The notes under the pieces are model-generated. The model did not search any database, was not told the origin of the DNA, and was given only the letters and a program-made list of their open reading frames with translations. A stretch of 64,000 nt of DNA from the NCBI GenBank assembly GCA_002695025.1, contig NZNV01000007.1:117250-181249 (forward strand). Direction: 5' to 3'. Made by a program: the position numbers and the translations under genes. The DNA comes from Owenweeksia sp. Lineage in GTDB: Bacteria; Bacteroidota; Bacteroidia; Flavobacteriales; Schleiferiaceae. Below, in pieces: positions 25,412 to 35,647 of this stretch. Each line of letters opens with the position of its first letter. Position 1 is the stretch's first letter.

Positions 25412-28400
25412 TTACTGTATTGACGTATATTTTTGAAGGATCTTAAGTGTTAGCTCAGGCCTGTCCGTTATATAGTAATTGGCCCTAACGTATTCCAGGC
25501 AAAACTGCCAGTCGGCCCGCCAGTCATAGTTAGAGCATGATGAGGCCTTGGAGGAAGCAGGATCAGCCATATCTTCAGGTGTACAGTTGTCATAAAGCTG
25601 TTTAACATCAACCTTATCGATGTTGCTGGGTGTTACCGAAGTAATTCCTACCCAGTACTTATTCTTATTTTCGGCTATCCATCCTCTCAGAGCCCTGTTC
25701 ATCTCCTGTTTATAATCCGGAGCATGGGAAGCATCTGTCTTAAGTTGAATCTCAAAGCCCGGTATATTCCATGAATCCTTCTCAATAAAATCCTGAACTG
25801 TTTGATAGGAATCTCGGACATTACCCTCATTATTGGTATACGTTGTTTCTGAAAACAAATAGGGGGTATAGAAAATCTGATCCATTACAATCCCAAAGCT
25901 TTTCTGAAGCTTATCAGGATGGTAACTACCGGCATTACCCTTCAGTAATATCAGGTCCTCAGTATCGGTACGCAAAGCAGCTTCAAAAACCCTTGTGATT
26001 TGCCCGGTTATCTTATCAAGAGCTATCATAATATTTTTCTCCTTGAGAAAAAGAAGGGCCTCTTCCAATGACATCATGCTGATGTCAACAACATTGCCAA
26101 AGCGATCTTTGGGCCTGGCATTTTTAAGAGGTGGCAGGGTTACATAAATATTACCACTGCCATCACTCTTTTGAATAGCCATTTTAGTGGCGGGGTTATT
26201 CCAGTTTATTTTGGTGATCAGGGTTCCTTCAAGGTTTTGAAGTTCCGAAGGTTGTAAATTAACATTATCCATCAGGCTGCTTAAACGCCAAAGCTGATCG
26301 TCATGAAAAAGCACCAACACCTGATCCTTGGTTATTTTAACATCAAGCTCAATCATATTGATATTCTGCACCCCATCACGAACATTAGGCGCGCCTAAAC
26401 TTAAAGAAGCATTAAAGGCCGGGATATTATTTTCAGGCACCCCGGGATCACGCCAGAACCCACGGTGGGCACAAACTATGTAATCCACACCCCCGTTTGC
26501 CTTATCGTACATAAAACTGTTAACTGAGTTTTTTTGCGGGCCCAGTACCTGTACATCATTACCAATGACCATGGGCCCATCAGGCTGCATTTTAAGAACA
26601 TAGGACTCTCGGTGACAAAATATTTCATACAGGTAGAAATCCTTAGTATGGCCATCATTATCGCGGGCCTGAAAGAGTGGCTCTTTTTGAGTTACTACCC
26701 AGTCATCGGACCCATATTGGGCCTGATCATTCACCGAAAACTGGGATTGTGCACTGGCAATAGCGTAAAACTTCTGACCTGGAGTAGTAAACACCTTAAG
26801 CAGCCCTCCGGCTTTTGAGAGGGATGTAAAATCGCTATTTGTTAAACCGTGGGTTTGCAGGTTAGTGTTATAAAGCTGGGTGATATTATGATAGTAGAAC
26901 TTTTCACCCTGCTTTAATTCCTTGAGCTGAAAATTGGTACCCTTTACCTCTGCGGTTATAGAGCCTACAGGTGATCTGCGTGTGCGGTGATTCACATCAA
27001 GAGCCGCACTATCTATCAATGGCCACGGGCCGAAATCGGTAAGATCAAAATAGACCAGTTCATCAGCCAAAAAGGGATCCTGAACAGGCGATCCATTAAT
27101 GGTATCCCAACGGCCATCCATACGATAGAGGTTATAAACCTCTCCATTATCGCCCTTACCGGCCGGCCTGATGTAAGTACTGTAATAGCCATCTTCTTCC
27201 AGTAACTGCTCAGCAGCAAAATCAGTAGCGAGATAGTACATACGCAAATCATTGGCGTCCATCTCCACGCCAATGGTACCATGCATACGCTCAGGGTTTT
27301 TACATTCCAGCGGAATGCAATGCGGCATATTGTAAATAGTGGTTACAAACGGAGTAACTGCTACCCCCTCCATAAGTGGAAAAGGATTTTGGGCCAGGGG
27401 ATTACTCATACCCATATCACCACCCAGAAAGGCGGTTACACCGTAAGGTGCCTCGTTGTTATAGTTATCAAACCTGGTGGTATCAATTTCACTGCTTAGG
27501 AGAAGGAGAAAAGGGTAATCCTCGTAAAAGGTCTGCACACCGTTCTCATCTGCCAGGTTTAGCTGATACCATGAAAATGCTGTTTTCTCTCCGCTTATAT
27601 TCCAATAACCCAGCTCGCCACTGATACGCGTTGAGTTGGCCAAAAGCCCTTCCTCAGACATCATAGTATCCAGGGCAATGAGCAGCACCTCATCGTAGTT
27701 GGCATCCAGGCTTACTGTAACAGGTGTTTTAGCAGGTACCGGCAATATGCTGTACTTTGACAACATACTGCTACCCATACCATTGTAATTTTTCTGCATA
27801 TCCTGGTATTGATCGCCATTTGCCGTATCAAGGCCATAATGGGTAACCAGGAATTCATTGTACTCTGAATACCCTTTGAAAAAGTGCATTTCAGGCATGA
27901 CACTCTCCAAACGGTTATACCCCAGTGTATCATTGATGTTCAGATGGTTGGAGGTTACAGAAACTGAGTTGGGCATTCTCTTGAAAACCTGCAGGGGTAT
28001 CCTCCCCACGGCTGGCAGATAAAAGGCATTCAGGTCTTTAAACCCCTCCCATGCATAGGAAAAATCAAACCCAATACCTACCTGGTCTTCGGCAAATGAA
28101 TACAGGCCACCGTTATTTCCATAAAATTTTTGCGGAAACTGGGCATCGTAAACTTCAGCCGGGTTAAAGCAGAGAAAACCATACATCTCATTCTGATCCT
28201 GCAAAGCCGGTATATAGCTGCATTCTCCAGCCACAAAATAGTCGGTACCAAACTGTCCGCTGCTTCCGTCAGGGTTAATTTTATACCAGTCAATAAGTGG
28301 CTGTTTCCAGAACGGAGGCCCTTGTGGCACACCATTAAAGATTATCTGAGGAATTGGGACTGAAGGGTTGTACATGAAAAAGTTCAGCCCGGTATGGTTG

Positions 28401-28651
28401 GTTTCGCTTCCAAATACGGCTTCTGGCTTCTGGATAGGATCTTCATTGATATCCAGAATATTACGCAGGTAAAAACTTAGGTCGTAAAAATTGGTGTCGA
28501 GGTTATAAGAGTTCAGGAAATTATCAGGGTCATCACGATCCAGCCTTTCCTCAATGGCACGGTTGCTTTGTGACCACACCAGGCAGGGCATTAAGAAGAG
28601 CAGTAAAGCCCATACATCTGTAGTTCTTATAACCGGGTTATTTTTTGTCAT
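25412..28651 (-). CDS. Large secreted glycerophosphodiester phosphodiesterase-domain protein
   Basis: A 1079-residue protein with signal peptide (TTDVWALLLFLMPCLVWSQ). The first 720 residues have no family I recognise; they are rich in Asn/Tyr/Asp and beta-like. From about residue 722 a complete GDPD domain follows: CAHRGFWRDPGVPENNIPAF, MIELDVKITKDQVLVLFHDD and IMIALDKITG, so both catalytic His and the metal-binding Glu and Asp are present. GDPD hydrolyses glycerophosphodiesters to glycerol-3-phosphate and an alcohol. The sequence ends without a T9SS tail. It is the middle gene of a three-gene operon with the tail-fibre-like and NAGPA genes, so it should act on the same exported or surface substrate. 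Confidence 0.85.
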   Translation of the reverse strand: MTKNNPVIRTTDVWALLLFLMPCLVWSQSNRAIEERLDRDDPDNFLNSYNLDTNFYDLSFYLRNILDINEDPIQKPEAVFGSETNHTGLNFFMYNPSVPIPQIIFNGVPQGPPFWKQPLIDWYKINPDGSSGQFGTDYFVAGECSYIPALQDQNEMYGFLCFNPAEVYDAQFPQKFYGNNGGLYSFAEDQVGIGFDFSYAWEGFKDLNAFYLPAVGRIPLQVFKRMPNSVSVTSNHLNINDTLGYNRLESVMPEMHFFKGYSEYNEFLVTHYGLDTANGDQYQDMQKNYNGMGSSMLSKYSILPVPAKTPVTVSLDANYDEVLLIALDTMMSEEGLLANSTRISGELGYWNISGEKTAFSWYQLNLADENGVQTFYEDYPFLLLLSSEIDTTRFDNYNNEAPYGVTAFLGGDMGMSNPLAQNPFPLMEGVAVTPFVTTIYNMPHCIPLECKNPERMHGTIGVEMDANDLRMYYLATDFAAEQLLEEDGYYSTYIRPAGKGDNGEVYNLYRMDGRWDTINGSPVQDPFLADELVYFDLTDFGPWPLIDSAALDVNHRTRRSPVGSITAEVKGTNFQLKELKQGEKFYYHNITQLYNTNLQTHGLTNSDFTSLSKAGGLLKVFTTPGQKFYAIASAQSQFSVNDQAQYGSDDWVVTQKEPLFQARDNDGHTKDFYLYEIFCHRESYVLKMQPDGPMVIGNDVQVLGPQKNSVNSFMYDKANGGVDYIVCAHRGFWRDPGVPENNIPAFNASLSLGAPNVRDGVQNINMIELDVKITKDQVLVLFHDDQLWRLSSLMDNVNLQPSELQNLEGTLITKINWNNPATKMAIQKSDGSGNIYVTLPPLKNARPKDRFGNVVDISMMSLEEALLFLKEKNIMIALDKITGQITRVFEAALRTDTEDLILLKGNAGSYHPDKLQKSFGIVMDQIFYTPYLFSETTYTNNEGNVRDSYQTVQDFIEKDSWNIPGFEIQLKTDASHAPDYKQEMNRALRGWIAENKNKYWVGITSVTPSNIDKVDVKQLYDNCTPEDMADPASSKASSCSNYDWRADWQFCLEYVRANYYITDRPELTLKILQKYTSIQ

Positions 28652-28683
28652 AATCCGTTGGTTTTAGTTGGACAGGCTTTCTT

Positions 28684-29808
28684 TTATTGGCGGGTAGCTT
28701 TCAGATGTTGAACCTGCTCTTGTAGTGATTGGATCTGCTCCTGTTGGTCAAGCAGGTAAAGCGTGAGTTCTTCGATTTTTTCAAGGAGTTTGGCATCCAT
28801 ATCTCCCATGCTATAGCCATTGTCTTTAACTTCAGTTTCAGAGGGTATACCTGGCAAATGACCACATTCTTCAATGTGTTCTTCCACCTGCTGCAGGCTA
28901 AGAAGATCGTAACCGGGTTTGAAAACATAATCCGGCCAGTTGGCCACGCTGGCCAGGGCAAAATCTTCGCTGAGCACACCACTTTCTACCTTGAGAAGGT
29001 ATTTATTGGCACCATTGGGATCAAATGCCGCATTGGTACGTGCACTGGTATCATTGGGGTTAGCAATATAAGTAGCACCACTAACTGTAAGAGCGGTATT
29101 TTGAACTTTTTTATAAGAGTTGATGGTTACCGTCCCCCAATCTCCAGTATGGTTTGAACCCACTAATTTTCTTGTTGGGTTAAGATAAATCTCCCTATTC
29201 TCCGCATTTATTTCAAGGTGTTTCCACGTTACCGCTTTGAAAAAAGGTATTTCATAATCATTGAAATAATTCTCAAAATAAAACTCCTGCCCATCAGCTG
29301 TAAGATAAGCCCTTACCCCACCGTTTCTCGAACTGGGATTACTTGGTTCATAGTAAGTGAACCATGTTAAGCCCGAACCATATTGCCCATGTGCGTTGGT
29401 TATAGAAAACTCATTGTTGAAAGCTGAAATAGCCTTATTCCTTCCCAGATTCACAAAGTCTGCGTCAAGTTGCAGGTAAGAGGTATGAGTTGTTGGTGTC
29501 TTTAAATTGAGATAGTAGTAATAGCTACCCCATTGGTCCGGTGCATATTTATACTCCAGGAAATTGAACTGACCAGTACCCGATGAAGAATTAGCGTAGG
29601 CACCCATGGTAAAATTATTAGCCTCGGAAGTGATGAAGTTCCCCCAGTCCACCCCGGAAGTTCCTGATTTGTATAAACCGATATAAGCTTGATCCTGGCT
29701 GGCTTGTACGTCAAGAAAGTCTGTAGCCGTAAGGCTTTGGCCACAGGCCAGATTATGTACCACAAATACCAACAGACCAACAGAAATTGACCGAACTAAA
29801 TTTTTCAT
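28684..29808 (-). CDS. Secreted tail-fibre-like protein with C-terminal coiled coil
   Basis: A 374-residue protein with signal peptide MKNLVRSISVGLLVFVVHNLACGQ. The middle is beta-rich (GLYKSGTSGVDWGNF, YYYYLNLKTPTTHTSYLQLD). The C-terminus contains LLSLQQVEEHIEECGHLPGI and the NGYSMGDMDAKLLEKIEELT region, followed by a Gln-rich coiled coil (about 345-374). This tail is common in Bacteroidota surface proteins related to S74/tail-fibre chaperone regions, where it drives trimerisation. No enzyme motif is present. It begins the operon with the two phosphodiester genes and may provide surface display or binding. It diverges from the gene for the Asp-Ser repeat protein. Confidence 0.65.
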   Translation of the reverse strand: MKNLVRSISVGLLVFVVHNLACGQSLTATDFLDVQASQDQAYIGLYKSGTSGVDWGNFITSEANNFTMGAYANSSSGTGQFNFLEYKYAPDQWGSYYYYLNLKTPTTHTSYLQLDADFVNLGRNKAISAFNNEFSITNAHGQYGSGLTWFTYYEPSNPSSRNGGVRAYLTADGQEFYFENYFNDYEIPFFKAVTWKHLEINAENREIYLNPTRKLVGSNHTGDWGTVTINSYKKVQNTALTVSGATYIANPNDTSARTNAAFDPNGANKYLLKVESGVLSEDFALASVANWPDYVFKPGYDLLSLQQVEEHIEECGHLPGIPSETEVKDNGYSMGDMDAKLLEKIEELTLYLLDQQEQIQSLQEQVQHLKATRQ

Positions 29809-29881
29809 TATTACACGTTATTAATTACTAATTGAGAGTTATGATGTATTTGCACCAGGCAATCATTTACATGGCTTTGTA

Positions 29882-29930
29882 GGGTAAGTGTCTTTTTCTT
29901 TTTGATGGTACTATGCCCTTACCCGTTTTT
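29882..29930 (+). promoter_or_regulatory. GGGTAAG/CTTACCC stem with T-tract in the divergent spacer
   Basis: GGGTAAG (29882-29888) pairs with CTTACCC (29918-29924), directly followed by GTTTTTTT. The 29-nt loop is long. It sits upstream of the Asp-Ser repeat gene on its strand, so it could attenuate a leader transcript. No clear TAnnTTTG box was seen in the 29809-30034 spacer. Confidence 0.25.
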
Positions 29931-30034
29931 TTCCTCCCTATAAATATTTCTACCCGCCTAATAGTACCTGGGTGCATTTCTGCGCACTTCCCTTAAAAAA
30001 GCAACTCAACATCACTTCATAAACCCGTGAAACC

Positions 30035-33000
30035 ATGAAAAAACTGTGGTCTAGCCTGCTAATGCTATTAACAGCTATTACCGCCTTTTCCCAGGGCGAT
30101 CCCGTGATCCACTACCCTATGGATTACAATTCAGCTTATTCCGAAAGCCTCAGGGGCTGGGATCTTTTAACCATTAAGGGAAATGCACAACCTTCTGCCG
30201 ACCGCTCCAACAACCCAACAGGTGCTATAAGCCTGGCACCGGGAAGTTTTGTGGAGTTCCAGGATCTCCAGCAACTAGCCAAAATGGATAGCCTGCTGTC
30301 CGATAGTATTTTTCAGCAGCATATCACCTTCTCATGTTGGCTGCGGTATGATGATCTGGAAAAATCAACGCTTATTTTCAATACCGGGCGCTATCCTGGC
30401 GACTCCACTTCAGTTATTAAGTTGAACCATGACCCTGCAGAGGGATACTACAGCTCTTATCTTTACGGAGAGCAGGCAGGGAGCGACCCCAAACACTGGG
30501 AATACCATTTTAACGAATACACCATGGACCTGAGGTCCCAGGCCCCTGTGGGTGCCTGGGTTAAGCTGGTATATGTTTCCAGTGGTGAGGGTACTGATCT
30601 TTATATACAGGTGCCGGATGCGGCAATGCCTACCAACCCGTATAAGGTTAAAACCTATTCCTATCACAGTTACCTTTCTCACCGCCCTATGGATCAATTC
30701 CTATACTGGTACCTGGGTTCTTCGCGAAACACCGGCAACCTTAATATTGACGATGTTAAGTTCTATGATGAGGTTTTGGATCCGGAAGACGTGGAGGATC
30801 AACTGGATGATGATATGGGTGAATACTTTCAGGCAGACACGGTAAGAGATTGTTACGAGCGTATTTTAGCCTGGAATGACTCTGCCACAACCGTCCATGA
30901 AATTCTGGCGGATAACCTGCTCGACTCCATCCTTAGCTACAGTGATGTTCTGTTTGCTCAAAACCAGGATACAGCCTTATACCTCACCAACATCAACAGG
31001 GCTTTTCAGCTTAGCGACTCCCTGAAGAGCTTCCAGGATACTTTGCTGATGACCTGGAATGATTCTGCCTATGCCGTGTGTGACTCACTCTTTGATCAGG
31101 AAGCGGTGCCTTCCGGAGATTGTTATACACAGGCACAGCAGCTCAACAACCTCATATTTAACCAGATCACCATTATCCATAATGAGATACTGGATTCAGC
31201 TTACACCTACAATGATTCGGTATTTGCTTACAACAATGATACTGTAGCTTACAACCAAAGCAATACGTCTGCCCTGGCTTTCGGTGATTCTATTTTCAAT
31301 GTTTACGATTCTACCCGGGTGGTTTACATAGACTCTGTAACCGCCTATTGCGACTTAATAAGCACACCAAATGATTCACTTTTTGAATCAACCTGCTATA
31401 ATGAGATCCTGCACTATGCTGATTCGGTTGATCTCTTCAACAATAGCCTTCGTACTGTATTCCTTGATTCTACAACGGCTTACAATGATTCTCTTTACGC
31501 CCTGGATAATGATTCCGTCATATACGCGCTAAGGCAGCAGGTCTATACTTCAGCAGGGGATTCCATTTACAATTATCACAATACGCCTTTACAAGAATGG
31601 GTAGCCAGTGCTTTCCAGGGCTGTGATTCCATTCATCTGCCAACACCACCTATAGTTGAAGATACCTGCCAGGAAAGTCTGCAACATCTTACGGACTCTA
31701 TTTACAACCTGATAGATTTTGCCACCCAGTCTTTCCGTGACTCTGCTTACGGTTATCATGATTCTATCCTGGCTCTTTCCGGTGACACTAACCTCTATTA
31801 TATGGAAAGAGAGGCGGCCTACCGCGCATCTATTGATCTTCAAAACAGCCATTTGAACCAGCTCTATAACTGGGCAGACTCCGCCTACGCAGCCTGCGGC
31901 ATTGAATTTACACCTCGTGGTATCATTCCTGAATCGGATTGTTATGATCTTATCATTGTAATGGCCGACTCTCTGTATGAGAATGCCGGTCTTAGCCGGA
32001 CAGCTTTCATTGATTCCACCACAGCCTATGAGGATTCGGTTCTTTTGGCCACACAGGATACCCTAACGTACCAGATGAATCTGTCCACCGCAAACCAATT
32101 TGCTGATGACCTTTTGCAAAACCTGCACACCAACATACAGGCCGCTATCAATGCCGCCACAGAACTCTGTAATGCCCAGTTTGACCCCGCCTCATGGGGC
32201 GAACCAGGTGTAAGCTGTTACGATGAGATCCTGACGTATGGCAACTCATGGGAGGAGCAGAACAAAATGGTGAGTGAAGCTTTTCATGACTCAGCATCTG
32301 CTTACGTGGATTCCTTGTACACGGTAAATAATGATCCTGAATGGTACCAGCAGGCCAAATGGCTGGCCTTTTACTCCAGTGATTCGGTGTACCAGCACCT
32401 TGACGCTTTCCGTGTGAGCTGGATGGACTCGGCCTATACAGCTTGTGACTCTATCTTCAACTACCAGCCTGCTGATGGCCCGGCACTTCCTTCTGACGAG
32501 GACTGTTACGCCACCATTTCCGCCCATCACGATTCAGCTTATGCCTATATGGACAGCCTGAGAATGGCCTTCACCGATTCAGCTTATGCCTACAATGATT
32601 CGGTATATGTCTATGACAATGATTATGGTCAGTACGAGTATAACCTCAACCTGATCTCCGCACAGTCTGACTCTATCTATTATTTCTATGATGCACAATT
32701 GATGAGTTGGAATGACTCGGCCTATGCTTACTGCGATTCACTGGCCAATTCCTGTACAGATCAGATCATGACATGGCAAGACTCCATATGGTCTTACAAC
32801 GAGAGTATCGAAACGACTATGATGGACTCTGTGCAGGCTTACCATCATACCTTATTCGCTGCAGATCACAACTATATCCAGTACCTCATCAATGTAAATG
32901 AAGCCACCTCTTATGTGGATTCCATCCTGGATATTGACCGTGACCGGTTCTCCCTGCAACTGGATTCGGCCTTTGCGTATTGTGACTCACTGAATCCTGG

Positions 33001-35455
33001 TGAAATGGATCCGTGTTACGGGCCCGTACAATTGTGGATGGACTCAACCTATAGCTATCATAACAGTCTTATGTCGCTCTACCTGGATTCAGCCAACAGT
33101 TGGAATGATAATGATCATAGCAACCGCTACCAAAGTGACATCAACGCATTTATTGCCATGGCCCAGAGTTACAATGACTCCAGCAACAACTGGTGGTCTG
33201 CCAATGTAATTACGCCATGGGGAGACTCTACCGGCACTTTCTACAACAGCCTGATCACAGCGCTTGAAGATTCCGCACGGGGGTGGAATGACACAACCTA
33301 TACCATCGGGGACTCCACCCACACCTGGAATGACTCCATAATCACCTACAAGACGGATTCTGCCCAAGCCTGGGCCAATCAATTGGTAATATACGGCACA
33401 GATTCTCTATGGGGTGAGGCCTTAAGCGGGGTAATCTTATGGACAGACTCCATGATCAATTGGGCTTCCGGAATTTTTGATTCAGAAAATGACTCCATCT
33501 ACATGTACCATGAACAGAACATCATGGCCTGGTCTGATTCAGCATGGACAGCCGTTAATGATGTTGTAAGCCTTTATTCCGATTCAGCCTATGCCTATTG
33601 CGATTCGCTTTACAATCCACCTATGCCAGCTGACACCAGCTGTTACGGTCTTGCAACAGCTTATTCAGATTCTGTTTTCATGGTCAATGACCAGTTCAGG
33701 ATAAGCTACATTGATTCAGCCGAAGCTTACCACTATGAAATTTATCTACAGGATGATGATTACCAAAAATATCTTGATAACTACGATGCATCTATCCTGG
33801 TGGCAGATTCAATTTTCCTCATCATGGAGAACCTAAGGTACGCCTGGATGGATTCGGCCTATGCCTACTGCGATTCACTAAATAATCCACCACTGCCGCC
33901 TGATACCAGTTGTTATGGCCTGGTGATGACATTCTCGGATTCACTGTATTTCTACAATGATAATCTGAGGCTCACCTACCTGGATTCAGCCTATGCTTAT
34001 AACGACTCCGTTTACATGGCAACCAGTGATTCCACCCAATATTTCAATGCTAATAACATGGCTATGACCTTTGCAGATTCTACTTTCAGCTTCCTTGAGA
34101 TGCAGCGAAACATGGCCGTTGATTCAGCCTATGGTTATTGTAATGAATTGAATCCCGATCCGGTTTCCAGCTGTTACAACTACGTTAACCAGGTCAACGA
34201 CTCCATCCTGAATTATAACAACAACGCCAGGACCTTGTACAATGATTCCATCTACGCTTACAGCGATTCAGTGTACGCCTGGAATAATGATTATGATCTA
34301 TACATAGCCACTGTAGAAACGGGTTACCAGTATGCCGATTCTATTTACAGCCTCAGGGAGCAGCAACGCATAGCATGGGAAGATTCTGCCCGCGCCTCCT
34401 GCGACTCGCTTAACTATTACCTGATGGGGCCGTGTTACGGACCGGTGCAAGCCTGGGTTGATTCCACCTATCGCCATTATAATGATGTGTACTCAGAGTT
34501 TGCAGACTCCGCCTACACCTGGAATTCCAATGACTTCAATACCCGAAGCGCCACGGCTATGCAAAGTGTTGATTCGCTGATATCTTATACCGATAGCACT
34601 GAGTACTATACGCTGCTCTATAGTGTGATAACGGTGTGGATGGATTCGACCAACAACTACCATCTGCCTATTATCGCTGCTACCACAGATTCGGCCAGAG
34701 CCTGGAATGACAGCACCCACACCTATGGTGATTCATTACACACCTGGTATGACAGTACCATAACCGCTCAATCGGATTCAGCCTACTACTGGCTCAACCT
34801 GTTGACATCCAACTGGCAGGATTCAACCTGGTCATTGCACTACAGTAACTTCTATGCCTGGTCCGACTCAGTCCGTGCATATTGGAACTACTTGTATGAT
34901 CCCTATCAGGACTCCATCTACCTGGCTAACAATAATATGATCTACATCCAAACAGATTCCATCTGGCAGTTTGGTGACGCGTTGGTAGTGACCTATCGCG
35001 ATTCGGCTAATGCCTATTGCGATTCACTGACCAACAATCCGGCCGCCCAGGTAACGCCTGATCATTCAGTGAACACCCTGTTGACAGATTCTTATACGAA
35101 CACGGAGGAGTGGACCTGGAATAGCACTGTAACAACACCGACCGGACCGGATAAGCTGGTAACGGAAGAGCCTTATAACACCAATCCGCTTCAGTTCTCG
35201 GTATTCCCCAACCCGGCACATCATAAGATCCATATCTTATACGAATCTCCGACTGCGCAGGAAATAACCATCTACATGGCCAATCTTGACGGAAGCCTGC
35301 TGCACTTTGAGAAAGTAAGGATACCACAAGGCCGATATACCTATACCTTCCCTGATCTTATGGAGCTGGCCTCTAAATTCACGCACCTGCAATCAGTGGT
35401 TATAGGGTTAAAGACCCAGGATGAAGACCTGAGTGAGATTGTACTGATAAAATAG
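30035..35455 (+). CDS. Giant Asp-Ser-rich repeat protein with LamG-like N-terminus and T9SS tail
   Basis: A 1806-residue secreted protein (signal peptide MKKLWSSLLMLLTAITAFSQ). Residues about 20-265 resemble a LamG sheet (QHITFSCWLRYDDLEKSTLI). Residues about 270-1690 hold 13 units of about 85-95 residues (two longer), each starting with Cys-Tyr and ending near AYAYCDSL plus a Pro-rich linker. Within units, Asp (usually Asp-Ser) recurs at steps of 7, 8 and 7 residues, with Tyr/Trp/Ala between, a pattern suiting long helices rather than strands. The last about 85 residues (FSVFPNPAHHKIHILY onward) form a T9SS sorting domain. The family is not known to me. Its place beside GDPD/NAGPA genes suggests a surface binding or scaffold role; this is inference. 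Confidence 0.75.
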   Translation: MKKLWSSLLMLLTAITAFSQGDPVIHYPMDYNSAYSESLRGWDLLTIKGNAQPSADRSNNPTGAISLAPGSFVEFQDLQQLAKMDSLLSDSIFQQHITFSCWLRYDDLEKSTLIFNTGRYPGDSTSVIKLNHDPAEGYYSSYLYGEQAGSDPKHWEYHFNEYTMDLRSQAPVGAWVKLVYVSSGEGTDLYIQVPDAAMPTNPYKVKTYSYHSYLSHRPMDQFLYWYLGSSRNTGNLNIDDVKFYDEVLDPEDVEDQLDDDMGEYFQADTVRDCYERILAWNDSATTVHEILADNLLDSILSYSDVLFAQNQDTALYLTNINRAFQLSDSLKSFQDTLLMTWNDSAYAVCDSLFDQEAVPSGDCYTQAQQLNNLIFNQITIIHNEILDSAYTYNDSVFAYNNDTVAYNQSNTSALAFGDSIFNVYDSTRVVYIDSVTAYCDLISTPNDSLFESTCYNEILHYADSVDLFNNSLRTVFLDSTTAYNDSLYALDNDSVIYALRQQVYTSAGDSIYNYHNTPLQEWVASAFQGCDSIHLPTPPIVEDTCQESLQHLTDSIYNLIDFATQSFRDSAYGYHDSILALSGDTNLYYMEREAAYRASIDLQNSHLNQLYNWADSAYAACGIEFTPRGIIPESDCYDLIIVMADSLYENAGLSRTAFIDSTTAYEDSVLLATQDTLTYQMNLSTANQFADDLLQNLHTNIQAAINAATELCNAQFDPASWGEPGVSCYDEILTYGNSWEEQNKMVSEAFHDSASAYVDSLYTVNNDPEWYQQAKWLAFYSSDSVYQHLDAFRVSWMDSAYTACDSIFNYQPADGPALPSDEDCYATISAHHDSAYAYMDSLRMAFTDSAYAYNDSVYVYDNDYGQYEYNLNLISAQSDSIYYFYDAQLMSWNDSAYAYCDSLANSCTDQIMTWQDSIWSYNESIETTMMDSVQAYHHTLFAADHNYIQYLINVNEATSYVDSILDIDRDRFSLQLDSAFAYCDSLNPGEMDPCYGPVQLWMDSTYSYHNSLMSLYLDSANSWNDNDHSNRYQSDINAFIAMAQSYNDSSNNWWSANVITPWGDSTGTFYNSLITALEDSARGWNDTTYTIGDSTHTWNDSIITYKTDSAQAWANQLVIYGTDSLWGEALSGVILWTDSMINWASGIFDSENDSIYMYHEQNIMAWSDSAWTAVNDVVSLYSDSAYAYCDSLYNPPMPADTSCYGLATAYSDSVFMVNDQFRISYIDSAEAYHYEIYLQDDDYQKYLDNYDASILVADSIFLIMENLRYAWMDSAYAYCDSLNNPPLPPDTSCYGLVMTFSDSLYFYNDNLRLTYLDSAYAYNDSVYMATSDSTQYFNANNMAMTFADSTFSFLEMQRNMAVDSAYGYCNELNPDPVSSCYNYVNQVNDSILNYNNNARTLYNDSIYAYSDSVYAWNNDYDLYIATVETGYQYADSIYSLREQQRIAWEDSARASCDSLNYYLMGPCYGPVQAWVDSTYRHYNDVYSEFADSAYTWNSNDFNTRSATAMQSVDSLISYTDSTEYYTLLYSVITVWMDSTNNYHLPIIAATTDSARAWNDSTHTYGDSLHTWYDSTITAQSDSAYYWLNLLTSNWQDSTWSLHYSNFYAWSDSVRAYWNYLYDPYQDSIYLANNNMIYIQTDSIWQFGDALVVTYRDSANAYCDSLTNNPAAQVTPDHSVNTLLTDSYTNTEEWTWNSTVTTPTGPDKLVTEEPYNTNPLQFSVFPNPAHHKIHILYESPTAQEITIYMANLDGSLLHFEKVRIPQGRYTYTFPDLMELASKFTHLQSVVIGLKTQDEDLSEIVLIK
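30850..35040 (+). repeat. Thirteen Cys-bounded Asp-Ser coding repeats
   Basis: Unit starts are marked by Cys-Tyr (CYTQAQ, CYNEIL, CYDEIL, CYGPVQ, CYGLAT, CYGLVM and others) and ends by CDSL or a variant. In units 7, 10 and 11 the Asp residues of the first arm fall at positions 10, 17 and 25, and position 32 in two of them. Units 9 and 13 are about twice as long and share an extra heptad block (SARGWND / SARAWND ... STHTWND / SLHTWYD), so they look like copies of one another. DNA identity between units is modest, implying old duplications. Confidence 0.75.
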
Positions 35456-35475
35456 CCTTTTGCGATAACCAACTT

Positions 35476-35508
35476 AACCCCCTGTACCACGAGGTACAGG
35501 GGGTTTTT
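35476..35508 (+). terminator. Rho-independent terminator after the Asp-Ser repeat gene
   Basis: AACCCCCTGTACC (35476-35488) pairs exactly with GGTACAGGGGGTT (35493-35505) around a 4-nt loop and runs into T's, 20 bp after the stop codon. Confidence 0.9.
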
Positions 35509-35647
35509 ATTTGAAATACAATCAACCTATAGCACTAAAAATCACATGATTAATGAATGATAGCAATTGGATTAACCTAAACTTAACGCAGCCGGACGAT
35601 TAAAATTAATGGCCTTTAGTTTAATTTGTTTTCAGCAAGCCTTAACA

